Of a DNA stretch of 64,000 nucleotides, positions 1 through 9,171 are shown in pieces. The translations under genes were made by a program, and so were the position numbers. Source of the stretch: Aurantiochytrium sp. KH105 (lineage: Eukaryota > Sar > Bigyra > Thraustochytrida > Thraustochytriidae); the NCBI GenBank assembly GCA_003116975.1, contig BGKB01000078.1, positions 1-64,000 on the forward strand, read 5' to 3'. The notes below the pieces were generated by a model that worked only from the letters and a program-made list of their open reading frames with translations, made no database searches and was not told the origin of the DNA. Positions within the stretch are counted from its first letter, which is position 1, and the number at the start of each line of letters is the position of its first letter.

Positions 1-290
1 GCCGCGGCACGCGCGCGCGTTGCTCCGAGGCTTTCTTTCGGTCGATCGCTCGATCGATTCCGGCGCCGAGGCGAGGACGATCTCGAAAGCGCGACGCGAC
101 GTTGCGATGCGGATGCGGATGCGGAAGCGGAGCGGAGGCCGCCGCGTACCTCCTGGCGCTGCGCGCGCGCGGCTCGCCGCCGGGGTCTCGGAAAGGCGCA
201 CGCGCGGGCCGGCCGTGCCGGGCCCGGCGAGGCGAGGCTCGTCCTGGAATTCCCGCGAGAGTCGCCTTTGCCGGCCACACCACGCTTGCT

Positions 291-571
291 ATGCGTGCCG
301 CGGCGATCTTGGAGTTCATGTTGAACAAGGACTCGCAGAAGACGATGGACTTGGAGACGGAAGACCGTCTTGAGGACGGCCACATGGCGTGCTGTACTAT
401 TTGCTGAAGCGCAAGATCGAGGTCAAGACCGAAGACGAGGAGTTCGACGGCGACGAAGGCAAGATCGAGACCTGCTGCTGCGGCGGCGGCGGCGGCGCGG
501 CCAATGAAGACCGGATCAAGGCCGCGATCCGAAACGAGGAAGCTAGCTTGTTTCAAGTTGTGCTAGACTAA
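291..571 (+). pseudogene. Short frameshifted gene fragment, unknown function
   Basis: Two overlapping reading frames look coding. The first begins at the ATG at 291 and reads an acidic/basic stretch (LNKDSQKTMDLETEDRLEDG), then runs into unrelated Cys codons and a stop at 407. The second frame, open from the GTG at 389 to the TAG/TAA region ending at 571, continues smoothly as VLYYLLKRKIEVKTEDEEFD. Adding one base near 387-390 would join the two frames after GHMA. Joined, the product would be about 92 aa, hydrophilic, with a Cys-Cys-Cys/poly-Gly run near the C-terminus. I do not recognise the family. It could be a decaying gene, the 3' part of a gene starting outside the window, or an intact gene carrying a one-base sequence error. 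Confidence 0.4.
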
Positions 572-2410
572 AGCGCGGCAAGGCGAGGCGAGGCGCGGCG
601 CTCCACGACGGCGCACCTCGTTCTTGACGTGACGCAAGCGAGGCCGGGCGGCTGGCCGTGTCCGCGCCGCCGCACCGCTTGTGCGTGGCCCGAACACGAG
701 CCGCGATCGAGCCGCGAGCGTGCGTGCGTGCGTCGCGTGCGTGGCGTGGCGTGGCGTTGCAGTGCGTGCCGCGACGACGGCTTGGCATGGCGCGGCACGC
801 GCATGCGCATGCGCATGCCGGGCCTGACTGTGAATGAGCGAGCGTGCGCGCGAACTCGAGGCCCGCCGCCGAGAGGCGACGAGCGGCAGGTCGTCGCTCC
901 TCCCTGCCGCCGCCGAGAGGCGACGAGCGGCAGGTCGTCGCTCCTCCCTGCCGCCGCCGAGCGCCGTCCGTCCAAGGCCGTGGTCATGGCCGCTCGACAA
1001 CCTTCTTCATCATCATCATCATCATCATCTCCGTCCATCCATCTTCTCCATCGCCGGGACGCGACGCGACGCGACGCAAGACCGCGCGGCCTGCCTGGCT
1101 GCCTTGTTGCCTGCCTGCCTGCCTGCCTGCCTAGCGTAGCGCAGGGCGCAGGAGCCAAGGTCTTGCTTGCTTGCTTGCTCGCTTGGCGGTTTCTGCGCGG
1201 CGTCTGTATCTCGCTCGCTCGCTGGATAGAAAGAAACAAAGAAAGAAAGAGTTTAGAACGAACGCTAGGTGTGCGAAAAAAGGACAGAACCGGGGTTTAC
1301 TGATACCGAAGTAGGTAGCAGGGGCCTAGGGCTGGTCACAGGCAGGGAGGGGCAAGAAACGCCTGGGACGAATTTGGAGGCGCGGCAGGGACGAGGGTTG
1401 CTCGGTCTGTCATCGGAGAGAAAGCTGCCGCGCGAGGAGCTCGGCGGTGGACGCGCGCTGGGATCCTCGAGGCGAGGTGCCGGCGGGCCGCCGCGGTCGC
1501 TCGCTCGCTCGCTCGCTCGCTCGCTCGCTCGAGCAGCAGTTTGCAGAGCGGGCGAGGGACTCTGACCGTGAAGGCGCGGGGTGTGGGTGCTTGTTTTATG
1601 GATGGATCTGGGCTTTATGTGGGGCGCGGCGGCGGTAGGAGGGCGTAGTGGGTAGGTAGGCGAAAAGGGCGACCGGCGGGCGGGCGAGGAGCAAAAGTAG
1701 ATTGCACGACACGCCGCGCCGCGCCAAGCCACGCCACGCCACGCCACGCCAAGCCGAGCCACGCCACGAGGGAGACGAGACCCGCGCGGAGGACGCGAGC
1801 TCAGACGCGGCGAGCGAGCACGTCCCGGCTGCAGAAGGCTGCGCGAGGGCGAGGGCAGGCGAGGCAGAACCGCCGAGCCCTGGAAAGGCAGGCAGAGTCA
1901 CTGTCATTCATTCCCTCATCCATTCGTCCGGGACCTGGACAGCCGCCAGAGCTCCCGCGCGTCGCGACCTGCACCGCGCGCAGCAGAGCCCGCGGAGGCG
2001 CGCGCTGCCCCTCGAGGCAACGGCGCAGCGCGCGTCGCGTCGCAGCGCGCCGCAGCGCAGCGCAGCGGCAGCGCCGAGACGCGCGAGGTCGAGCAACAAA
2101 GCGCGCCGCCAGTCCCGTTTTCAGAGGCCAGATCCGATCGGCCTTGCTCGCTCGCTCGCTCGAGCCAAGCCGAGCCGAGCCAAGCCGAGCCGAGCCGAGC
2201 CGAGCCGAGCCGCGCGCCGCGGCCTCGCCGGCGAGGTCGGCCCCGCGAGCGTCTGCTGTGTCGCCCTCGCCCTCTGTGCTCGCGCCGCGGGTGCAGGCGG
2301 AGCAGGAGCAGCCGGAGAAAGCCGCCTCCGTGCACAACTAGTCGAACTGTACTGGAGAGAGCAGGTCGAAGGCAACCAACTCGTGGCCGCAGAGCAGGAA
2401 AGCGCCGCGC

Positions 2411-2446
<36 letters not shown>

Positions 2447-2595
2447 GGGAGAGAGGCCCCGAGCGCAGGTCTGTGCGACGGACTGTCCGCCTGTCTGTCT
2501 GTCTGTCTGTCGCCCGCCGCCGGTCCGGGCGGGCCTCCTGCGAGCGCGGCGCGGCGAGGAGCGAGGAGCACTTGTGCACGCACGCACAAAAGGCC
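572..2595. other. GC-rich simple-repeat region upstream of the TBC gene
   Basis: I see no gene that I can support in this 2 kb. It holds a 44-bp tandem repeat, a CAT run near 1009-1027, GCGAC pentamers near 1057-1076, CTGC and CTTG tetramers near 1100-1180, CTCG tetramers near 1497-1530, CCACG pentamers near 1705-1765 and GAGCC pentamers near 2161-2211. A GAC/GAG run near 2413-2444 lies in frame with the TBC protein and could encode an acidic extension. I judge it more likely to be 5' UTR, because the surrounding translation is Arg/Ala/Ser-rich low complexity. The several long open frames here reflect the scarcity of stop codons in GC-rich DNA. Confidence 0.6.
864..951. repeat. 44-bp tandem repeat, two copies
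   Basis: Copies at 864-907 and 908-951 are essentially identical. Each contains GAGAGGCGACGAGCGG followed by CAGGTCGTCGCTCC. The arms CGACGAG and CTCGTCG-like segments give each unit some dyad symmetry. No coding role is evident. Confidence 0.85.
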
Positions 2596-4644
2596 ATGCA
2601 GCATGGCGAGAGCGGCTTCGAGTCGCTCCTGCAGGGGAGGAACACGAGGAGCTTGCTGAGCGGGAATGCCAGCGGAGACGGAGGCTTCGTGTTCGTGGAG
2701 CTCGTCGAAAACGAGGAAGGTGAGCTTGAGGCCAAAGAGGAGCAGCAGCACAGCGAGCAGCAAGAGAGGCTTCATCGACCATCGACGCAGGAAAAAGACA
2801 GCACCCGCGAAGCCGCCAAACCCAAGCGCGCTGCTGGGCTCATGACCTACATGCGAGATGTGTGGGGTAGTCGTGCCAACAGCAATCAATGCAGCGCCGG
2901 CCGGAACGCCAAGATGGACAACGTCGAAGAACCCGAACCATTGGAAGACACGGATTTCTCCGACGACGAGGCCTCCGGATACGAAGACCACGATGTCGAG
3001 TCCGACGATCAGTCTATGGATCCTGACTGTAATAAAAGGAAACCGAGGTCTAGCTCCGTGCGGACCTCGTCCTCGGCGCCCTCATTCACCGTCTCGCCAC
3101 CGCCTCCGCGATCAGCATCGTCGCCAACGAGCACAACGACACTCCCGCGAGCTTCCATGCCCTCGTCGCCTTCATCGCCATCGTCTTCCTTTTTGCAGGG
3201 GTTCCGCCCCTCTCTTAAAAGGCCCACTACTGCGCCAAATACAGTCGCACAAGGCCGTCGACCGTCCAGTCGACGCTTTTTGCCCACTTTTTCTAGCTCA
3301 AACACGGCACGAACAAATGCAGAGACCCAGGACACATTATCCGGCGGGGCCGCCGCTTCAGCAAAGCACGTCATGATCCACCAAAGGCGCGTACCCAAGA
3401 CGCGTAGTGAATGCAACCGCATCCCACTTGGCTGGTTTGAGCAAATGGAACCCCGGGGCTCGACCTGGGCTCGCCTTATTCAACAAAAATGTGACGAGAG
3501 CCTCGCGGTCTCGGCAGTGCCGCTGGCTTTCGAAGATACTGACTGCGAAAGCAAAGACCTCGATGAGTGCAGCGAGAGCACCCCTTGGAGCATCGGGCCC
3601 GAAGCCAATGATGAGCTCGCACTCGACAAGGAACCTGCAGACGGCGGTAGCCCGCTCCAACTTGCGATCAACCAGGGCGAAGAAGGAACATTTCTGGGAG
3701 AGACACAGTCTGCAGCCAGTTCGCTGAGCCCGAGATCGCTGTCGAGCAAATCGAGCAAGGCCGCCTCGCAATCGTTGGCCAGCTTTGTCGTTGAGCAAAA
3801 AGAGGCCGCCTCGATTGACGGCTGGAGCACTGTGCAAAGCTCACCGAAACGTATCTATTCCAAGTTCTCCTTTGACGCCGGTCACGAAGACGACGTCAAT
3901 AACCTCGATGACGATGATGACGTATCCACCGACACAGAGCGCAGTGCCAGTCCGCGCAACCAAGGGCATCCTCCATTGCAAGAAGGTGAAATTGAACGCG
4001 ATGTACCCCGCACCTACCCAACACTCTCGCTCTTTCAAAACGCGCGCGTGCAGCGCAGGCTTGTGAATGCACTGGGCAACATTGCTCTTGACAATCCCGA
4101 CATGGGCTATGTACAGGGCATGAATTACGTCATGGCGCAGCTTTTACTGCATTTCCCGCAACCCGCGCATGCCGCCGAGGAGACCTTCAAGGCTCTCATT
4201 GATGCGCCCGCGTACAATCTCCGTGGCCTCTACTCTCCTGGTCTCCACATGCTGCGGTCCATGGTCGATCGTCTTCGTCAGCTCGTGCGTAAGCTACGAC
4301 CTGGCCTTTTTGCGCGCCTTCAGGCGCTGGACCTTGATTCGCTGCACTTCACCTTCAACTGGTTTATTACACTCTTCTCGTACACAATGCCGTTTGAAGT
4401 CCTCGCCGATGTGTGGGAGCTTTTCTTTGAGCAGAGCTGGGCAGCCATCTTTCGCGTCAGTCTCGTGCTCTTGGCGACTGTCGAAGTCGACCTGCTTCGG
4501 GCCGACTTTGAGACCGCCACGCTCATTCTCCGCGCAGCACCCACGTTTCCTCGCAAGGATCTCATCAACCAAGCAAGACGCGTTCCATTGACGCCCCACG
4601 ATGAGCGTGACATTCGTGATCTTGTATTCATGGACTGTGTGTAG
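2596..4644 (+). CDS. TBC-domain Rab GTPase-activating protein
   Basis: The 682-aa product should stimulate GTP hydrolysis by a Rab GTPase in membrane traffic. The C-terminal TBC domain (about residues 460-670) shows both catalytic fingers of the family: the Arg finger in IERDVPR (I466-R472) and the Gln finger in YVQG (Y505-Q507). It is followed by the usual helical segment NPDMGYVQGMNYV. The first 450 residues are Ser-, Pro- and acid-rich, with no recognised domain, and look disordered. The frame is open upstream to 1702. I chose the ATG at 2596 because the sequence becomes protein-like there, while upstream is repeat-derived. The start is therefore uncertain. No introns are evident. The gene is convergent with the GT34 gene that ends at 5490. 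Confidence 0.88.
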   Translation: MQHGESGFESLLQGRNTRSLLSGNASGDGGFVFVELVENEEGELEAKEEQQHSEQQERLHRPSTQEKDSTREAAKPKRAAGLMTYMRDVWGSRANSNQCSAGRNAKMDNVEEPEPLEDTDFSDDEASGYEDHDVESDDQSMDPDCNKRKPRSSSVRTSSSAPSFTVSPPPPRSASSPTSTTTLPRASMPSSPSSPSSSFLQGFRPSLKRPTTAPNTVAQGRRPSSRRFLPTFSSSNTARTNAETQDTLSGGAAASAKHVMIHQRRVPKTRSECNRIPLGWFEQMEPRGSTWARLIQQKCDESLAVSAVPLAFEDTDCESKDLDECSESTPWSIGPEANDELALDKEPADGGSPLQLAINQGEEGTFLGETQSAASSLSPRSLSSKSSKAASQSLASFVVEQKEAASIDGWSTVQSSPKRIYSKFSFDAGHEDDVNNLDDDDDVSTDTERSASPRNQGHPPLQEGEIERDVPRTYPTLSLFQNARVQRRLVNALGNIALDNPDMGYVQGMNYVMAQLLLHFPQPAHAAEETFKALIDAPAYNLRGLYSPGLHMLRSMVDRLRQLVRKLRPGLFARLQALDLDSLHFTFNWFITLFSYTMPFEVLADVWELFFEQSWAAIFRVSLVLLATVEVDLLRADFETATLILRAAPTFPRKDLINQARRVPLTPHDERDIRDLVFMDCV

Positions 4645-5489
4645 CCTCTTACCCGAAATTTGTATTCTGTTTATCAAATGATGTGTCTTTGCTCATTTTT
4701 GCTGCGTCAGGTCACACTTTCTCGTTTCGCTTGATACTTTGATTCATTCGGGCACGCACGATCGCACGAGTCTTATGCGCGCTAGCTTCAAAAACAAAAC
4801 AAGTGTTGCCATGTTGCATCGCAGCCAAAACGACTGAAGCGCGTTACCTTGGAAAAGAGAAGATGATTGAAGAAATGCAAGACTAAAGCTGGCCTCTAAA
4901 GCTGGCCTCGAAGTTCGAGGTCGACGTGAAGACCACTAGCAATTTACCAGTGTACCTTGGTTGCGGATTCGTGCTTCCTTTCCGAAAAAGGTATAATTAA
5001 AAAGGGGTGGGGGGGGGGGGGGAGGAAAGGGAGTCTGGAAAACTCTCGCGTGTAGTCCAAATTTAACAGAAAGCCTGATGGCTTTTGAGCAAGAATCAAG
5101 AAACTTTCGCTTGGTCATCTATCTCCTCAAGAGCATTAGCGATAAAGAAATGTTCCATGAGATCCTGGGCTAGGTTTTAAAGGGGCCTGCTATGCCTTAG
5201 GTGTTTCGGATACGTTAACAATGGAATACTCCAAGTGACGGGTCTGCGGGCGACTTTGTGTTGACAGTGAGTCTGATCTGCCGCCACGATCTACTGTATC
5301 CGTGGAATTGAGACGAGAGCATGAGACTGCCGTGTCTTGTAATTGCGAGCTAGCCACATAAGTAACTACTCAAGATGAACGCAAACGTGGAATAGCCTTT
5401 CTTCCTCTTGAATTCATGGACCCGTCTTGTAGTTATCGGGGAACTTTTGGGCCAGCTTCCATTTGATCGCTCAAGATTGACACAAAACT
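4645..5489. other. Convergent intergenic region
   Basis: This AT-richer stretch separates the 3' ends of the TBC and GT34 genes. It holds a poly-G run at about 5007-5022 and no supported gene. Confidence 0.6.
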
Positions 5490-8258
5490 CTATAGATGAC
5501 CACTTTTTTCAGATGGATCCTTGTTGCGTGCCTCTGCGACAACGAGAGCTTTCTGCATTTGCTCGTATCGCCACTCTCGAGGAAATACTCCCGCAAAGTG
5601 AACCACGAACAAACCGTCAGCATAGTGCCATGGGCGGCAGCGATCCACCGGTGAATGGCCCGACTTCCCGAAGCAAATGTTCGTGTTCAAAGCGCACGCC
5701 TCGACCAGACCAGTTTTGGCACGGACCTCCGAGACCTTGGGATATGGAGGTCTTTGATTTTTGCGAGCGTCGTTGGTCAGCTCACGCGTTCCGTATAGAT
5801 ACTGCATCGCACGCTGCTCATAGAGAAACGGATGGCGACCCGTGACCAGCCACGTCTGGTCCCAGCACTCCTTGAGCCACCACAGCGACCACTCCGAATT
5901 GTGGATGATGAAAACGCCCGAGTTGATACTCGCTCCGTCTTCTGCAAAGAACAGCTCGTGCGATCCGTCCACGAGGTCCTCGATGGCGATCGACATGTTC
6001 ATAAAGATGGCGTCCGCATCAGACCACACCATGTAGTCATAGTCTGGCAAGTGCTTTTGCAGGATCGTCAGCTTCGACCAGGGTGCCGGTCGGCTCGGGT
6101 CGATCTCTGCATCTCCAATGAGCAGATCATAGCCGTGGTGACTCGCGTACGCTTTCTTATTTGTGAGCGTAGCATTTCGGAGCTCGGGGCTGAGATTTGA
6201 TGCAAACGTTAGCAGACAGATGCGGGGCTTGCCGTCACGAAACGTGGGCAGTGTGGCGCGTCGCGCAGCGATTGCCTCTGGAGAGATGAACTTGCATTCT
6301 CGAGCTGGCATGACAGGGTCAAACTTTGGCAGCAAATCAACAGGATTCGTTTTGCCGTTTGCTACCACGGAGGTGTCGCCGGTCTTTAGTGGTGTTTCTG
6401 CTGGTTGCTGCCCTGGGACGTGCACGATGGCGTCCTCGTTCGGCAACACCTTGGTCTTGCTCTCCTCTGGCATCGGCAAAGCCTTGTTGCGCGCCTCTGC
6501 GACAACTAGAGCTTTCTGCATTTGCTCGTATCGCCACTCTTTGGGACCTACTCCTGCAAAGTGAACCACAAACAGACCATCAGCATAGTGCCACGGACCA
6601 CAGTCCTCCACGGGTCTACGGCCCGACTTCCCGAAGCAAATGTTCGTGTTCAGAGCGCACGCCTCGACCAGACCAGTCTTGGCACGGACTTCCGAGACCT
6701 TGGGATACGGAGGTTTCCGGTACCTGCGAGCGTCCTTGGTCAGTTCGGGCGTTCCGTATAGATACTGCATCGCACGCTGCTCATAGGAAAACGGATGGCC
6801 ACCCCTGACCAGCCATGTCTGGGCCCAGCACTCCTTGAGCCACCATAGCGACCACTCCGAGTTGCGGATGATGAAAACGCCCGAGTTGATACTATTCTGG
6901 TCTTCTGCAAAGAACAGCTCGTGCGATCCGTCCACGAGGTCCTCGATGGCGATCGACATGTTCATAAAGATGGCATCCGCATCAGACCACACCATGTAGT
7001 CATAGTCTGGCAAGTGCTTTTGCAGGATCGTCAGCTTCGACCAGGGTGCCGGTCGGCTCGGGTCGATCTCTGCATCTCCAATGAGCAGGTCATAGCCGTG
7101 GTGACTCGCGTACGCTTTCTTATTTGTGAGCGAGGTGGTGCGAAGCTCGGGGCTGAGATTTGATGCAAACGTTAGCAGACAGATGCGGGGCTTGCCGTCA
7201 CGAAACGTGGGCAGTGTGGCGCGTCGCGCAGCAATTGCCTCTGGAGAGATGAACCTGCATTCTCGAGCTGGCATGACAGGGTCAAACTTTGGCAGCAAAT
7301 CAACAGGATTCGTTTTGCCGTTTGCTGCCACGGAGGTGTCGCCGGTCTTTGGTGGTGTTTCTGCTGGTTGCTGCTTTGGGAAGTGTACGATGGCATCCTC
7401 GTTCGGCAACACCTTGGTCTTGCTCTCCTCTGGCATCGGTAAAGCCTTGTTGCGCGCCTCTGCGACAACGAGAGCTTTCTGCATTTGCTCGTATCGCCAC
7501 TCTCGAGGAAATACTCCCGCAAAGTGAACCACGAACAAACCATCAGCATAGTGCCACGGGCGGCAGCGATCCACCGGTGAATGGCCCGACTTCCCGAAGC
7601 AAATGTTCGTGTTCAAAGCGCACGCCTCGACCAGACCAGTTTTGGCACGGACCTCCGAGACCTTGGAATACGGAGGTCTCTGATTCTTGCGTGCGTCGTT
7701 GGTCAGCTCACGCGTTCCGTATAGATACTGCATCGCACGCTGCTCATAGAGAAACGGATGGCGACCCGTGACTAGCCACGTCTGGTCCCAGCACTCCTTG
7801 AGCCACCACAGCGACCACTCCGAATTGTGGATGATGAAAACGCCCGAGTTGATACTCGCTCCGTCTTCCGCAAAGAACAGCTCGTGCGATCCGTCCACGA
7901 GGTCCTCGATGGCGATCGACATGTTCATAAAGATGGCGTCCGCATCAGACCACACCATGTAGTCATAGTCTGGCAAGTGCTTTTGCAGGATCGTCAGCTT
8001 CGACCAGGGTGCCGGTCGGCTCGGGTCGATCTCTGCATCTCCAATGAGCAGATCATAGCCGTGGTGACTGGCATACGTTTTCTTATTTGTGAGCGAGGTG
8101 GTGCGAAGCTCGGGGCTGAGATTTGATGCAAACGTTAGCAGACAGATGCGGGGCTTGCCGTCACGAAACGTGGGCAGTGTGGCGCGTCGCGCAGCGATTG
8201 CCTCTGGAGAGATGAACTTGCATTCTCGAGCTGGCATCACAGGGTCAAACTTTGGCAG
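5490..8258 (-). repeat. 963-bp in-frame tandem coding repeat, three units
   Basis: Approximate units on the minus strand are 8258-7296, 7295-6333 and 6332-5490, the last being shorter. The nucleotide sequence is almost identical between units, silent positions included. For example the same TTTCTGCATTTGCTCG recurs at intervals of 963 bp. Units 1 and 3 match each other better than unit 2 over the DxD-to-C-terminal part. Units 2 and 3 share KKAYASHH where unit 1 has KKTYASHH. The pattern is a mosaic. Confidence 0.93.
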
Positions 8259-8585
8259 AGAGGTCAATTGTACATTGTCTTTTTCTTGAAACACCGCTTC
8301 GTCCATGTTGATTCCATAGCTCGGCAAGTCATAACCAGCATTTGATAGCGAGGTGTTTCCAAAGAAGAAATTGCTGGCGTCCAAAGCCGGCACGAAAGTC
8401 GCAAGTACCCTCCAAGCGATGAATGCAAGGAGTGGTACGCTAACAACGGCAGCAAACTTGTACGTCCGAGATACAGTGACGCTCCTCTCCTCCTCATCGC
8501 CAACAAAGTCCCCGCGCTGACGTCGTTCGTCTCGCACGTCCCCCTCAGTCTCGCCAGGCTGTGCGTTTGTCTCTTTCGCTGTCAT
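5490..8585 (-). CDS. Triple-domain GT34-type glycosyltransferase (galactosyl/mannosyltransferase family)
   Basis: The 1031-aa protein is a predicted Golgi type II membrane enzyme. It has a short cytoplasmic N-terminus, one membrane anchor at about residues 44-65, then three consecutive catalytic units at about 110-430, 431-751 and 752-1031. Each unit has a DxD metal/nucleotide-sugar motif in WSDADAIFMN (D214/D216, D535/D537, D856/D858). Each also has the GT34 hallmarks INSGVFI..NSEWSLWWL and a C-terminal HFAG. GT34 includes yeast GMA12/MNN10 and plant xyloglucan xylosyltransferases. Donor and acceptor here are unknown. Most GT34 proteins have a single domain, so three intact copies are unusual. 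The units are linked by a repeated Pro/Lys/Thr-rich spacer. The start at 8585 places the anchor at the normal distance. It lies head-to-tail with the related gene at 9172-10443. Confidence 0.9.
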   Translation of the reverse strand: MTAKETNAQPGETEGDVRDERRQRGDFVGDEEERSVTVSRTYKFAAVVSVPLLAFIAWRVLATFVPALDASNFFFGNTSLSNAGYDLPSYGINMDEAVFQEKDNVQLTSLPKFDPVMPARECKFISPEAIAARRATLPTFRDGKPRICLLTFASNLSPELRTTSLTNKKTYASHHGYDLLIGDAEIDPSRPAPWSKLTILQKHLPDYDYMVWSDADAIFMNMSIAIEDLVDGSHELFFAEDGASINSGVFIIHNSEWSLWWLKECWDQTWLVTGRHPFLYEQRAMQYLYGTRELTNDARKNQRPPYSKVSEVRAKTGLVEACALNTNICFGKSGHSPVDRCRPWHYADGLFVVHFAGVFPREWRYEQMQKALVVAEARNKALPMPEESKTKVLPNEDAIVHFPKQQPAETPPKTGDTSVAANGKTNPVDLLPKFDPVMPARECRFISPEAIAARRATLPTFRDGKPRICLLTFASNLSPELRTTSLTNKKAYASHHGYDLLIGDAEIDPSRPAPWSKLTILQKHLPDYDYMVWSDADAIFMNMSIAIEDLVDGSHELFFAEDQNSINSGVFIIRNSEWSLWWLKECWAQTWLVRGGHPFSYEQRAMQYLYGTPELTKDARRYRKPPYPKVSEVRAKTGLVEACALNTNICFGKSGRRPVEDCGPWHYADGLFVVHFAGVGPKEWRYEQMQKALVVAEARNKALPMPEESKTKVLPNEDAIVHVPGQQPAETPLKTGDTSVVANGKTNPVDLLPKFDPVMPARECKFISPEAIAARRATLPTFRDGKPRICLLTFASNLSPELRNATLTNKKAYASHHGYDLLIGDAEIDPSRPAPWSKLTILQKHLPDYDYMVWSDADAIFMNMSIAIEDLVDGSHELFFAEDGASINSGVFIIHNSEWSLWWLKECWDQTWLVTGRHPFLYEQRAMQYLYGTRELTNDARKNQRPPYPKVSEVRAKTGLVEACALNTNICFGKSGHSPVDRCRPWHYADGLFVVHFAGVFPREWRYEQMQKALVVAEARNKDPSEKSGHL

Positions 8586-9171
8586 TCTCCTCTACACACC
8601 GATAGCTGCGGCTACACACGCCGTTCTTTGCCGCGCAACCGAGGCCGCGGCGGCAAGCCTGCTCCCTGGCCGCGCCGCAGGAAACGCGCGCCCGACCGTC
8701 TGCCCGCCCGCCGCGTCCGCCCGCCCACCCCGCGTTACCTGTCTTCGTTCTGCTTGCACGTGCGACTTCAATTTGGCAACTAACTGCCTGTCGCTCGTTC
8801 AGGGGCTCGGCTCGAATCGGGGGCCTCCGCGGTGTGCGCGTCATTGCGCGCGGCACCGCAGCGAGGTTCAAGAGGCACCCGCACGAAGAGCGAACGTCTT
8901 CGAAGGGGGCGACAAGGCTTTGGCGTGGTCGTTCACCGCTGTCGCGGCTCGACGTGGGAAAGTTGCTGTGTTCATGATGATTGCATGCGTGGCTTGCGTG
9001 CGAGAGGGCGCAAAAATGGGATATTTGGAATTTTAAGAAAGTAGTAAGGTGCTTTCTGTGTTTCCCGCAAAAACTTGAGACATTTGGGCCAACGAAATTC
9101 CACTGACCTTTCGAGATTGCCAAGAATAGACAGATATAGACATCAAGCTCGTAGTTCATGAACAACATAAG
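8586..9171. other. Intergenic region between the two GT34 genes
   Basis: This stretch must contain the promoter and 5' UTR of the triple GT34 gene and the 3' UTR of the single-domain paralogue. The part next to 8586 is GC-rich and the part near 9000-9171 is AT-richer. I see no gene in it. Confidence 0.5.

Noticed and set aside
1702-2595. 298-codon N-terminal extension of the TBC protein
   Set aside because: Translation of CCACG and GAGCC repeats. The DEDEDE run near 2413-2444 is in frame, so I keep a small doubt.
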